From positions 12,054,803-12,118,802 of the forward strand of contig CM071599.1 in assembly GCA_036435485.1 (NCBI GenBank): DNA of 64,000 bases, read 5' to 3'. Below the pieces are notes generated by a model, which was given only the letters and a program-made list of their open reading frames with translations, was not told where the DNA came from and did not search any database. Source of the DNA: Saposhnikovia divaricata. Its lineage: Eukaryota; Streptophyta; Magnoliopsida; Apiales; Apiaceae. A program made the translations under genes and the position numbers. Shown one piece after another: positions 1-11,540 of the stretch (position 1 is its first letter; the number at the start of each line of letters is the position of its first letter).

Positions 1-428
1 CGAAGGGTTATCTAATGTATGATACCTTAACTAAACTCTCAGTGCTAATCACTTGCAACTTGCATTCCAAGCCGAGATACTTTATTAGTGTCCTGAATGA
101 TAAATCATAAATGTATGTTAGTTTTTGAGGTAGCTATGGGGAGGCTAACTGCACACTTGGTTTATTAGGATTGCAGTAAGTTTAAGAAGGGAAAATATTC
201 AAAAGCAACTGTGTGTATAGCTGTTACACTGGAGCACTACAAGTCTCGCACTCTATCAGTATGCGTAATTGTCATTAAAATTTTGTTCTTTAAGATTTCA
301 CAGTGTTCAGGGTGTGAACTTTTTCGGAAGCTTACTTAGTAAGGGTATTTGTTGCTGAATTTCACTTATAAATGTAAATGCATATGTGTAGGTGCTTAAT
401 ATCTACTTCAAGTGAAAAATTAGCATAG

Positions 429-762
429 TCAAACAACCCTAATTTATGTCCTGTGAATGTCCAAGAGCAACCATATCCGACTCAAGAGCAGATTGTTCTT
501 GGCTTGTTACCCGGTATTGTGCCATGGGAACAGATATACCCTGCCCATGTTGCTGGCCACATGAGGCACTTTCTTCACCACCGGGCCATATTTGTCTTAA
601 CTGAGCCTCCGAGTAATATTCCTGCAACTAGTTACCATGAAAGAACAACTACCCATGATCACTGCACAGGAACAATTTGTCAATGACCCCTGGTAACTGC
701 ATACCAGTAGCACCACAACAACAAAATGAAGCATACAAATTTAGAAAGTATGGTCGTCCGTA
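429..762 (+). pseudogene. possible exon remnant of an unrecognised host gene
   Basis: An open frame runs from 429 (after a TAG at 426-428) to a TGA at 684-686. It encodes a protein-like stretch rich in Pro, His and Gln, with the segment LGLLPGIVPWEQIYP followed by a His-rich run. A second protein-like frame starts at 683 (MTPGNCIPVAPQQQNEAYK) and stops near 762, so either a frameshift or an unrecognised splice separates the two. I do not recognise the protein. The composition differs from the AT-rich surroundings, which is why I list it. It may belong with the broken exon at 2734-4343, but nothing proves that. Confidence 0.25.
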
Positions 763-825
763 AATTCACATAAAGCCCAATTAATAAGTACAAAATAATA
801 ATATCCAATTAATCATAATGGTCCA

Positions 826-1122
826 TGTTAAAACTTGATAAAAAGAAGACTGAGGAGAGTAATAAAAAGACTACAAAAATTGTATAATGATAACAAAACA
901 TGAGATTACAACCGAGAAGAACTTAAAGATTACATTGTGAATGAGGTGCTTATTACAAAGGAGATGTAGTCCTTAAATAGCAGCATAAATGAGAGATAGC
1001 AAGCATAAAACAAGGAAAATGGTGGGAGATTAGGTATGAAATTAGGCAAGAAAGTCAACAACTTCTACCCAACTTCTTTAGTGCTATGTAGAAAATCAGT
1101 ACAATGAGATAATATTTTAACA
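826..1122 (-). repeat. LTR of TRIM element (3' LTR in element sense)
   Basis: About 297 bp, bounded by TGTTAAAA and TTTTAACA. It is the downstream LTR when the element is read on the minus strand, because the polypurine tract abuts it at 1123. Confidence 0.8.
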
Positions 1123-1397
1123 CCCCCCTCAAACTTAAGATGGTTGAAAAAACCAACTTGAGTTTGTAAACAGCCTATGTTACTTCTTGTGATATATACA
1201 TAATAACTGAATCTTGTGTTACTTGTATTGTAAAGACAGTGTGTGCACTTGTTGAGGCAAGGAGGTGCAGCGGAAGACCGGAATGGGCAGCAGAACAAAC
1301 CAGTTCTGGAAATACAGAACCTTTAAACTTGTTGACGGCTGTGACCGGAATCAATGGAGGTGGCAGCGGAAGAACTGAGCCTATGGCTTTGATACCA

Positions 1398-1695
1398 TGT
1401 TAAAACTTGATAAAAAGAAGACTGCAGGAGAATAATAAAAAGACTACAAAAATTGTATAATGATAACAAAACATGATGTTACAACCGAGAAGAACTTAAA
1501 GATTACATTGTGAATGAGGTGCTTATTACAAAGGAGATGTAGTCCTTAAATAGCAGCATAAATGAGAGATAGTAAGCATAAAACAAGGAAAATGGTGGGA
1601 GATTAGGTATAAAATTAGGAAAGAAAGTCAACAACTTCTACCCAACTTCTTTAGTGCTATGTAGAAAATCAGTACAATGAGATAATATTTTAACA
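1398..1695 (-). repeat. LTR of TRIM element (5' LTR in element sense)
   Basis: About 298 bp, nearly identical to 826-1122. The Met-tRNA primer binding site lies directly beside it at 1386-1397 on the minus strand. Confidence 0.8.
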
Positions 1696-2015
1696 GTCCA
1701 TTGCGTCAAGATGGTAACTAGATGTCTTGATTATATGCTACAAAAGGCAGGAACTCCAATTTTCAAACACAACAAGACGCTACATTTGAATTCAATCATT
1801 TAAATTTAACAATCAGATAAATTATAACAGCAATCAGAGGCCTATAAGGCTTAAGGAAGACAGAATGCAGATGCTGCTTGACATATATATATCTTAGCAA
1901 TTTAGGACTCCGAAGCAAAAACTAAGATATCCAACCTTGCGTACAAGGAACTGCACCCTTTTGCTGATATACACTATACACAGAGTGAACATAAAACCAG
2001 TAGGCATATATATTA

Positions 2016-2183
2016 CTCCCTCCGTCCCATTCTTTTTGACCACATTTCCTATTCTGTTTGTCCCAAAAGTATTGTCCACTTTCAGTTAATATGGTAAATT
2101 AAGTATTAATTATGTCAAGTTATTATATGATTGAATAAAAGGTGAAAATTTGATTAGTGACAAAATAAGTGGAACGGAGGGAG
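2016..2183. mobile_element. Stowaway-like MITE (Tc1/mariner)
   Basis: A 168-bp element with terminal inverted repeats. It begins CTCCCTCCGTCCCA and ends GGAACGGAGGGAG, and is flanked by TA (2014-2015 and 2184-2185), the usual Stowaway target. There is no coding capacity and the interior is AT-rich. Confidence 0.85.
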
Positions 2184-2803
2184 TAGTTCTTATACCTTGG
2201 CCATAGAACTCTGCACAAAATTATTTCAGATTAGCCATAGAAGCGATTGTACTGATAACACATCAAGAATTGGAAGGGAAATTGAAAAACCTACAAACTT
2301 TTAATTTAATCCATAGATATAGCTACAATAAATTCAGTAAATTTTAAGTATGAATCCAGGAAGTGGAACATTATTTTCGAATTTTTGTAGCAGGGTAAAA
2401 TCATTTTAAAAAAAATCATGCTTGAGGAATTAGCAAATACTTGCCTTTCTGTTTTGAACCTGCTCCATGTCTGTGATAAAAGATCGAGTCATAAATTGCT
2501 TATTGTTAGAGCATTAATTCCAAAGACTAACAATATCTATTCAAGGAGGAGTTTAATAGCGGTGGAGCGGCAAAGACAGTAAGAAATACGAGGGTTGAAG
2601 CTCTGGTAGGGTATGCAATTTCATAATATTATGTAATGTTCTACATTTAGCACAGTAGTTAATAGCAGGTGCCTTAATCGGAATTAAAGCAATATATCTT
2701 CAGATCAGCTACCAAGTTAATGGGTGAGAGTATACTCTCTGACAGCCATACTGCATGAACTGGCAACAGAGCCAGCAGAAGCAGTAAGGAACGTAGCTGC
2801 AAC

Positions 2804-4233
2804 TAGAGACGGCCAAACGGGCGGTTAGGCACGGCATGCACGTGAATTATTCGTAGAAAAGCACGTTCAGCCCGCCTACAGTAAAAAACCGGCACAACCC
2901 GTTCAGCCCGTTCCAACAGACGTGCCATGCACGAATTCATTTTCTGTGAACCGTGGCACGTTCGGCACGGCACGTGGAAGACCGTTTATAAATAAAAGGC
3001 ACGGCACGGCACGTCATCTGCAACACTGATATTTCAATATATACATTACCATTTTAAATCAATATTTATTTATCTTTCTTCTACAGCCAAGTGTTTTATG
3101 ATTACATAAGAAAGAGAGCTTTGTTATAATCCTCACAAATACAAATGGTAATAATATAAAGCCATAGAGCTTTAGTAGAGGTGGCCACCAGTTTTATAAA
3201 ATAATATTCCACCAGTTTTATAAATATCATACATGCATGGATGGACCTGACATTTTGTATATCATTTGATCTATGGTTGTGCCTGTGCGTGCTTTATCCG
3301 TGCGTGCCGGTTAATTAGATTATGGTACCGTGCTCTTTCACTCCTTTTTTATCTTGTATTTCTAGATTTATTTTAGATTTTAGATTTTATTTGTTTGTAA
3401 TTTTGTAAACATGTTTAATGCGATTTGTTCCATTTTTTTAGAGAGGAGTCCTCTCACCCCATTTGTAAAATCTATACTATATTATAATAAGCAAAAAGGG
3501 GTATAATTTGTAGTTGGTTACCCTTTTTTTGGTTATTCCCATTTTTTGTTATCCTTCATTTATCACCGTTAGATCAACAACTCAAATAGATCATGACCGT
3601 TAGATATAATAATACTAAAAGTTGTTATATGCAGAGGTTCAAGGTTCGATTCCCGCCAATAACATATTAATTTATATTTAATACTAAAAATTATTATATA
3701 TAAAGATGTAAGATTCGAATCAATAACATATTTAAATTAATATTAATAATATTATATTATATTATAAATAAATTATAAAAAATTAAAAGTAACCCGTGCT
3801 TTGCACGGGCTATAAGCTAGTATTTTCTAATTAAAAAAATTTAATAGAGGTACCGTCATCTTTCACTCTTTTTATTTCAATACGTATGATTCGTATTTTC
3901 TTAAAAATTCGAAAGATTTTAATATGAAAATAAAATTAGATCGAAACAAGTTACAAATCGACATTTCATATTTTGAGAATATTAAAAGTAAATATTAAAT
4001 TAACAAAAAAAATTTCAAATTTTATTTCGAATTTTTCTTTAAAAAAAAAAGAAAAAAAAGCCCGCCAAACCCGCCTAGCTCGCGTGCCGGTCACGGGGCT
4101 GTAAAGTCGAGGCATGGCACGGCACGGTACGGCACGTCCAACCCGCGCGTGCGTGCCAGTGCTTTGTTTTGGTGAGCTCGGCACGTGGCCAAACCGGCAC
4201 GGCCCGCACGGCACGGCCGTTTGGCCACCTCTA
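2804..4233. mobile_element. non-autonomous hAT-superfamily transposon
   Basis: A 1430-bp element. The left end reads TAGAGACGGCCAAACGG and the reverse complement of the right end reads TAGAGGTGGCCAAACGG. A perfect 8-bp target duplication, GCTGCAAC, lies at 2796-2803 and 4234-4241, as expected for hAT. Subterminal DNA at both ends is packed with CGGCACGG/CCGTGCCG motifs, probably transposase-binding sites. No transposase is encoded. A Helitron is nested inside at 3471-3820. Confidence 0.88.
3471..3820 (+). mobile_element. non-autonomous Helitron nested in the hAT element
   Basis: Begins TCTATACTATATTATAATA. Ends with a perfect hairpin (CCCGTGC 3793-3799, TTT loop, GCACGGG 3803-3809), 7 nt of spacer and CTAG. 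It sits between an A and a T with no target duplication. 5' TC, 3' hairpin and CTRR, and AT insertion are the Helitron rules. It is 350 bp long with no Rep/helicase gene. It contains a GGTTCGATTCC box B-like motif near 3640. Confidence 0.8.
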
Positions 4234-4343
4234 GCTGCAACATCATTTTTAACTGCTCCAACACCCATTATTACTGAAGAAACAGAAAGGAATCCATCAC
4301 TGGCTCCTAAGACAGAGGCTCGAAGACAACGTGCTTCTTGCAG

Positions 4344-5692
4344 GTAATCAAAGTATTGATCCTTATCAGGTATTCACCATTCATTTATTTAAGTGTCATC
4401 CTTAGGTTTTATTGTACTTTGGATATTATTTCTTCTAAATAAAGGTAATAAACTCAAAGGAGGGAGTAAAAAAACTAGCCAGTATCATAGGGTTCATATA
4501 TACCCCTGCTTTTGTAAATGCAACTGAAGAAAAGAAAAACCTTACAACTGAATATGGCAACGGATAATTGGCATTTGAGTCAATCTTCAGCAACTAAAGC
4601 AGGAGGGACCTTATAAGCTTTATACTCTCGAAGATGAGGAAACTTTTTAATCACCTACAGTTAAACTTTAACGACATAAAAGAAATAGAAGTTGTAATTC
4701 AGAACTTAAAAAGCAAGAACTTAATATACTGACTCATCAAATCCCCATTCATCGTAACCAATGCACACCGTAACGCCTCACAAACACAAAGTATGCTGCG
4801 TTATCTGTGATACCACAAAGTTGATTTGGCGAGCAAGTTACTTGCTGATTCAGTTTCTGATGTTGGAGAATTCTACAACGTGAAAAATGCATGGATATCA
4901 GTACACTTTATGTAATGATATGGTGTATCTCTTCGAATCTATACGAATCTTTACTACTTAATCTATACTTCCTTCGTAAATATACGTTCAACAGAATAAA
5001 TAAAAACAGAAGCTACATTCTTAAAATTCTGTACGTAATAAGTTAATTCCTTTTATTCATTCATAAAACCTCCATAAACATACACTTCACCGAAAAATAT
5101 ACACTAAACAAATCCCCAAAACACGAAAACACTTGTCGACGTCTCAACTCTCTCAAACTCCACATTCCACTACCCCAACCCTCCAACCACCTTAAATTAC
5201 GCAAACAAACAAAAACACAAATTACATCCAATACAGCCACAACAAACTCAAAACTCACCAAATTAAGCATAATTTAACTACATAACACTCCCATTAACAT
5301 GAATAATAAGGGTGAAGTCGGCAAGTAACGAATTTTTAAATAATATTAACAAGAATAACAATTTTCGGGAGGCATGGCGAAAAATATCGGATTGAATACG
5401 CATATGTCATTAGGGTATCATTTGTCACGCATTTATCAATGGGGTAATGGCTCAATACGCAAATATAGTTGGAGTGTTGCTTAATAAGTTTATATTAAAA
5501 TATATGATACGCAAGTACCATTTGGGTATCATACCAATATTTTATTTTATAAAATCTACTTACGCATTTGGATATTGAGATTTATGTATAACATGAGTCT
5601 GGTAAACATATATACACACATTCTTCTATATCTTATACATGTACACACCGTTGACACCCAAATCACACTTACAACTATTTCTCTTTCATAAT
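4344..5692. other. intergenic DNA without recognised features
   Basis: AT-rich sequence between the broken exon and the LINE. Short frames exist on both strands but show no protein-like composition. I see no element ends or structured repeats. Confidence 0.5.
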
Positions 5693-5807
5693 AACAGAGA
5701 GTTAGGTCTCACATATTGGTGTGTTAATGTTCTCTTTGTCTCACGTATTGGTGTGTCTCTGAAAGTTCTTTTTAGATAGTTTTCTCTGGTGTTCTATTAC
5801 GTGCATA

Positions 5808-7007
5808 ATGGCTGGCACATCAAAAACTACAAACATTGTGGAAGATTACGCAAACCTATCGATCAATGAAGATGAGGAGGAAGGGTTAATTCTGAATGAG
5901 ATTACGGAGGATCGTCAAAAAACAGATTATTCCTACTGTTTGGTGGGGAGTTTCCTCACTAATAGAAAAGTAAATTTTGTAGCAATGCAAGATACGTTGT
6001 CGTCCATATGGAGACCTGTTAAAGGAGTGTTCATGGAGACTACAAGCGTTCTGAATGTGTTCTTGTTCAAGTTCTTTCATGAACGAGACATTCAAAGGGT
6101 GTTGGATGATGGACCATGGACATTCAATCAACAAGTCTTGCTAGTCAAAAGATTAGAAGCAGAGGACCAGTTAGCCAGTATAAAGATGTCTGAGTTATAC
6201 ATGTGGATTCAGGTATATGATCTACCTATTGGATTTAATTCTGAATTTATTTTGCAGTCCATAGGGAATTATGTTGGAAAGTTCATGGCATCGGACCCTA
6301 AAAATTTCCAAGGTTTGTGGAGAAACTACCTAAGGATTAAAATTGCAGTAGATGTTCGTCGACCTCTAAGAAGCCAAATGCGAATTAAGAAAAGAGGAGG
6401 GGAGTGGCTGTGGATAAAATTTAAATATGAAAGGCTCCCATCTTTCTGTTTTTACTGTGGCATCATTGGGCATTCGGAGAAATTATGTGAGGCATTGTTT
6501 GATAATCCAGGGCAAGAGGAAGTTCGTAAGTATGACAGTTCACCGAGGGCACCTACACAGAAATACTCCATGGTTAAAAACAATCAATTGCTCCGTGGTG
6601 CAGAAGGTAAGATGCTAATTCCAGAAAAGGAGGATGATGCAGAAGGATCGAAGGAGGGGAAAGGAAAGTTTGAAAAATCATCAACTACTTCCTGTGGATT
6701 AAGGGGATCGCAACAAAATGACTTATCTGATTATGATTTGACAGATAAGGGTGCGTTAGTTAATGGATGTGATTTGAGTTATCAGAATAATGAGCTGGAT
6801 AACGATTTTGATACGGGGGTTATAATTTCAAAACAGAAAAGACCGTGCACAAAGGAAGATGGGCTGGGTCAAGACAAAGATATGGGCCAAAGTAAAGGAC
6901 AAGCAACTGGGCTAGACACGAACATGGAGACACAGGAGATGCAGATAGTAGAGTCAAAAAATGAATTCTTGGCGGGTACTGCGTTGCAGGCCCGCCTTTC
7001 ATCATGA
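5808..7007 (+). CDS. LINE ORF1: DUF4283 / CCHC zinc-knuckle nucleic-acid-binding protein
   Basis: 399 residues, apparently intact. The N-terminal half has the DUF4283 fold seen in plant LINE ORF1 proteins (SYCLVGSFLTNRKVNF near residues 42-57, DGPWTFNQQVLLVKR near 100-115). A zinc knuckle of the CX2CX4HX4C type, CFYCGIIGHSEKLC, lies near residues 213-226. The C-terminal third is acidic, low-complexity and poorly conserved in the family. ORF1 proteins bind the element RNA. The stop codon overlaps the ORF2 start (ATGA at 7004-7007), suggesting coupled translation. The ATG at 5808 is the first in the element. Confidence 0.85.
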   Translation: MAGTSKTTNIVEDYANLSINEDEEEGLILNEITEDRQKTDYSYCLVGSFLTNRKVNFVAMQDTLSSIWRPVKGVFMETTSVLNVFLFKFFHERDIQRVLDDGPWTFNQQVLLVKRLEAEDQLASIKMSELYMWIQVYDLPIGFNSEFILQSIGNYVGKFMASDPKNFQGLWRNYLRIKIAVDVRRPLRSQMRIKKRGGEWLWIKFKYERLPSFCFYCGIIGHSEKLCEALFDNPGQEEVRKYDSSPRAPTQKYSMVKNNQLLRGAEGKMLIPEKEDDAEGSKEGKGKFEKSSTTSCGLRGSQQNDLSDYDLTDKGALVNGCDLSYQNNELDNDFDTGVIISKQKRPCTKEDGLGQDKDMGQSKGQATGLDTNMETQEMQIVESKNEFLAGTALQARLSS

Positions 7008-10000
7008 ATACATTAGCTTGGAACTGCCAGGGATTGGGTGCCCCTCAGAAAATTCAGTTCATTAAAGATGTAACCCATTCTGAAAAGCCAGTGTTTCTGT
7101 TTCTTAGTGAGACGATTAGTAGTTATGCAAAGATGGAAGAATTAAGCAGTATTCTGGGTTTTGAGGGTTTTATAGTAGTAGAGCCTCAAAGTAGGAGTGG
7201 TGGTATTGCAATGTTCTGGAAAAATACAGATAGCATAAGCCTTATGAGTTTTTCTCGTTCCCACATTGATGTAACGATTAAAACGACTGATAATAATGAT
7301 TGGAGGCTAACAGGAGTCTATGGTGAACCAGATAGAGCTAACAGACATAAGACGTGGGATCTTTTGAGAAATCTGTCCCGTGACGCAAATCTCCCATGGT
7401 GCTTAGTGGGGGACTTCAACAACGTTACCTCACAGATAGACAAAAAAGATGGACCGCCTTATCCAGAGTTTCTGATTGATGGTTTTAACTCTTGTCTCCA
7501 TGATACAGACCTTCAAGATCTCGATCTCATAGGTCACCAATTTACTTGGGAAAGAGGGAGAAACACTGATCATTGGATTCAAGTTAGATTGGACAGAGTT
7601 TTGGCTAACACTATTTGGTTGAATATGTTTCAAACAGCTATAGTGTACAATTTAGAGGGTTCTCCATCTGATCATAGTCTGTTGCTACTGGTTCCAGATT
7701 CGTAGAACAGAGGTAACAAAAGAAGACAATTTAAGTTTGAAAATGCTTGGCTAACGGAACCTGTGTGTTTTCAGATAGTTAAAAGTTGCTGGGAAGAAGA
7801 AGATAATGGCAATGTGATGCAGAAGCTGAAAAGTTATGCTGATAGTTTAGACATCTGGGGGAAAGAAATTACAGGCTGCTTTAGTAGACGTATCAAAGAT
7901 TGCAAAAGTAGGTTGCGTGTGCTGCGTAATAAAGAGATGATCATTCTACAGCTGAGTATGAAGACGTAAGGAAGCAATTATTCTTGATTTTGGACCAAAA
8001 AGAAATATTTTGGAGGCAACGTTCAAAACATTTGTGGCTTCAAGCGGGAGAAAAGAACACAAAATATTTTCATGCGTCCTGTAACAGAAGGAAACATAAC
8101 AATTGCATTCAGAGATTGAAAATGAAACTGGAAACTGGGTGGACTGGAATAGTGGGTTTCCAGTAATGATAAAGGAGTACTTTCAAAAGTTGTTTGCAGA
8201 GGAAAAAAGCCAGGGAGAGGAAGTTCTAAGTTGTATATCGAAGCAGATCTCAGAACAACAAAATCATAGTCTTCTAGAAGCAGTGACTGCAGAGGAGGTT
8301 AAAGAGGCTGTCTTTTGCATGCACCCAGATAAAGCACAGGGGCCTGATGGCATGACCCCAGCTTTCTTTCAAAATAACTGGAATGTAGTAGGGAGGGAAG
8401 TATTCCAAATGGTTCGGGATTTTTTCTTGACAGGAGAGCTAATGAAGGATATTAATGCTACAAATATTGTTCTTATTCCTAAGAAGAAAAATCCCTGTAA
8501 AGTGACTGAACTACGACCGATAGCTTTGTGTAATGTAGTCATGAAGATCATTACAAAAGTGATCGCAAATCGGCTTAAGAACGTGTTGGATTCAATCATT
8601 TCAGACACTCAGAGTGCCTTTCTTCCAGGTAGTCTAATCACTGACAATATTATGATCTCATTCGAGGTGATGCACTATTTAAAGAGGAAAAAGTTTGGTA
8701 AAGAGGGTTACATGGCTCTTAAGCTTGATATGTCTAAAGCTTATGATCGCATAGAGTGGAAGTTTTTGAAAGAAATGCTCCTCAGAATGGGTTTTAGCAG
8801 TTGGTGGACTCACTTAATCCTGCAATGTGTCACTTCAGTTGAGTACAACATTGTGCTTGATAAGAGAGACATAGGGCCTATAAGACCTAATCGAGGCTTG
8901 AGACAAGGAGATCCTCTATCTCCTTATCTATTTATTATTTGTGCAGAGGGTTTAACTGCTATGATCAAGAATTATGAAGCTAGGAAATGGATGCAAGGTA
9001 TCAGAATCTGTAGGAAAAGCCCTTCTATCAGTCATATGTTTTTTGCAGACGACGTTTATTTATTTTGCAAGGCAGACACTGGGGATGCAAACAAAGTAAT
9101 GGAGCTTCTGGCAAGTTACGAAAGGGCGTCGGGACAACGGGTGAATAAAGATAAATCCACCATTTTCTTTAGTGAAAATGTGATTGATTACAATAAAAGT
9201 ATGCTCTGTCAAGAGTTCCAAGTAAAGGAAGCAGATGATACCTCTAAGTATTTGGGCTTACCGAATGTTCTGGGGAGAAACAAGTCTGTGGTGTTTGGGT
9301 ATTTAAAGGAGAAGGTGAAGGCTAGTATTCACAGCTGGAATGAAAAGAATCTGTCTAAACCCTCAAAAGAAATTCTGATCAAAATGGTGGCTCAAACATT
9401 ACCTTCGTTCGCTATGAATGTGTTTCTGCTCCCTTTAGAGGTGACCAGAGAAATTGAAAGAGAGATGACAAAGTTTTACTGGGACACGCCTCAAAAATCA
9501 AATTCAAAATTCATTGGATGGCGTGGGATAGAATGGCTCGGCACAAGCATGTAGGGGGACTGGGATTTAAATGCTTTGGTGATTTTAATCTAGCTATGTT
9601 GACCAAGCAGTGTTGACGCCTCATCACCAACCTTGACAGCTTAGTGGCCAGAATCTATAAGGCTAGATACTATGCAAACACAAGTTTCCTACAAGCAAAA
9701 ATGGGAGGAAGCCCTAGTTTTATTTGGCAAAGTATAATGGAAGCACGTAATGTCATTTCTGCAGGTTCAGTGTGGAGGATTGGCACTGGTAAGGATATCC
9801 AAATTCTTGATCAACCTTGGCTTAATGATATGGAGAATCCGTTTGTTACTAATAATTCCCCAGCCCTCGTGAATCAGAATGTAATTTCATTATTTCAAAC
9901 TAACACCACGAACTGGGATTTAGAAGTCATTGGTGACATTTTTTATGAAAGGGATCAACGTTGCATTGTTAATACGGTGGTGGAGCAAGATTTGAATGCT

Positions 10001-11069
10001 GATGTTCTAAGCTGGAGGTTGGAAAATTCAGGTCAATTTTCTGTTAGAAGTGCATACAGAATGATGCAGAAGCAGAAAGGAGATTGGGAAAGAAATGAAA
10101 GTGTCGAATTCTGGAAAAACCTGTAGAGCATCAAAGCCCCCCCTAAGGTGTTAAACTTAATCTGGAGGGCGATTAACTATTGTCTCCCGACAAAAGTCCA
10201 GTTGCAGACTAAGCATGTTCCAGTAGATAACATATGTCCTGTTTGTAATGAAGGGGAGGAATCAATAACTCATGCTCTGGTTAAGTGTAGATCAGCAACG
10301 AGAGTTTGGAAGATATATAATCAGAACATCAACACGGGGGTGTGCATGGAGTTCTTAATGTGGTTGAAAGATAGGTTGAAAGGTCAATCGAAAGACAATG
10401 TGGCAAAAATTCTCACCCTTTGTTGGTCAATATGGAGAGCTAGGAATGATTTGGTTTGGAGCAATAGACGATGGAAAGAAGTGAAGATTGTTGCAAAATC
10501 GTGGGAGTATTTTTCACAGTGGAAAGTAGCCCAGAGTAGAGGTGTTGGTCCACCAAATCAACCTCCGTTTCCGGAGGATGGTGCAGTTCTTTGGGCAAAG
10601 CCACATTATAATGAAGTAAAAATATCAGTAGATGCAGCAGTTTTCGAGGAATGGGGAAAGTCAGGTATTGGTTTGATTGCTCGAAATCATGATGGGTATC
10701 TTCTCACGGCAAGAACCAGAAGCTATTCAGAAGTTATGAATCCAAGTTTGGCTGAGACAATTGCTATAAAGGAGGCGTTGAGCTGGGCTAAAGAACTGCA
10801 GTTGAACTTAGTTATTATCGAGTCGGACTGCTTGGCCGTGGTGCAGATGATTCGAAGTACAGCACCCATGCGATCAAGGTTAGGATGGATAGTTGAGGAG
10901 TGTAGAGACCTAGTACGTGGTTTTAACAACTTAAAGTGTTGTTAAGCGATCTGCGAATATGTCGGCTCATGAGCTAGCCCGTGTGTCACATATGCATCCT
11001 GATCGTAGCTTTGATTGGAATTTTGTTCCGATCAATGTCAAAGGATGTATTTTGGAAGATTTGAAGTAA
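7004..11069 (+). pseudogene. LINE ORF2: endonuclease, reverse transcriptase, zf-RVT, RNase H (disrupted)
   Basis: Domains in order: apurinic-like endonuclease at 7004-7705 (LAWNCQGLG, LSET, GDFN, SDHSL), reverse transcriptase at about 8250-9550 (AYDRIEW, GLRQGDPLSPYLF, catalytic FADD near 9045), zf-RVT at about 10148-10330 (CPVCNEGEE...H), and an RNase H domain at about 10610-11000 (ISVDAAV, ESDC). The frame is broken by TAG at 7703-7705, a frame change near 7960, another near 8110-8140, another near 9540, TGA near 9617, TAG near 10124 and a frame change near 10935. The last frame ends with TAA at 11067-11069. All domains are recognisable, so decay is moderate. Confidence 0.88.
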
Positions 11070-11106
11070 TGAAATTGTATCTTGTCAAAAAAAAAACGGA
11101 GAGTTA

Positions 11107-11540
11107 TGGTTTAGACAGTAGATTTGTTACAAGATGCTGATACGCTTGTGTTGTTTGTGTAACAAAATGGGTAGAAATCACCCACGCCATCGACAATTGG
11201 TATTTTTATGTTTTTAAATTTAAAATTTGTTATTTTTAACATTTTTTCGAATAATAAAGCATAAATATGTGGTCAATTTCTGAATGTGTTTTTAATTTTG
11301 ATTGGTCTTATATTGAACATTAATAATGTATGTTAACTAATCATTCTTATCATGTTTTAAAATTTTGTGAATTGATAATATTTAGGATCAAATAGTAATT
11401 TAATTCAATTTAGAATATTAGTTAACTAATATAAATCAATTAAATCCAAAATTAGATTGTTCAATCAAGAGTATATTTATATTTCCATTTTTTTTTAATC
11501 TGAAACTAAATCAAAATGAAGAGCGAGGATAAATTATTAC
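11107..11540. other. AT-rich intergenic spacer between LINE and NRPB1
   Basis: Strongly AT-rich DNA with no supported coding frame or element end. It lies directly upstream of the NRPB1 core promoter and may hold distal regulatory sequence that I cannot identify by eye. Confidence 0.5.

Larger units (their letters stand above)
826..1695 (-). mobile_element. TRIM-like non-autonomous LTR retrotransposon
   Basis: Two direct repeats of about 297 bp (826-1122 and 1398-1695), each starting TGTTAAAA and ending TTTTAACA, flank 275 bp with no coding capacity. The 5-bp target duplication GTCCA is at 821-825 and 1696-1700. Read on the minus strand, the right LTR is followed by TGGTATCAAAGC (initiator-Met tRNA primer binding site with one change) near 1386-1397. 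The left LTR is preceded by a G-rich purine tract near 1123-1138. The arrangement is that of a terminal-repeat retrotransposon in miniature, moved in trans by an autonomous element. The LTRs differ at only a few sites. Confidence 0.85.
2734..4343 (+). pseudogene. host exon interrupted by a hAT element
   Basis: If the hAT element (2804-4233) and one copy of its duplication are set aside, a single frame opens after a TAA near 2722. It runs through 2803 into 4242-4343 and ends at a good splice donor (TGCAG|GTAATC at 4343/4344). The right part reads LTAPTPIITEETERNP and then a basic stretch ending RRQRASCR. I do not recognise the protein and cannot place the upstream acceptor. The open frame across the insertion and the donor make an old exon plausible, but the call is an inference from composition and splicing signals. 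Confidence 0.35.
5705..11094 (+). mobile_element. full-length L1-type LINE
   Basis: A non-LTR retrotransposon with a 5' UTR (5705-5807), ORF1, ORF2 and an A-run at about 11087-11096. A 12-bp direct repeat flanks it (5693-5704 AACAGAGAGTTA and 11095-11106 AACGGAGAGTTA, one mismatch), consistent with target-primed insertion. The 5' UTR carries two copies of GTCTCAC(A/G)TATTGGTGTGT. ORF2 has several stops and frameshifts, so this copy cannot move by itself. It lies about 470 bp upstream of the NRPB1 TATA box. Confidence 0.9.

Noticed and set aside
3636..3656. tRNA gene (GGTTCGATTCC) in the Helitron
   Set aside because: Only a box B-like match; no box A at proper distance and no cloverleaf could be drawn.
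3966..4347. Overlapping frames at the right end of the hAT element
   Set aside because: They translate the GC-rich CGGCACGG subterminal repeats; only the segment after 4241 is listed, as a host exon remnant.
5061..5270. 69-codon minus-strand frame before the LINE
   Set aside because: No family resemblance and no supporting signals; chance frame.
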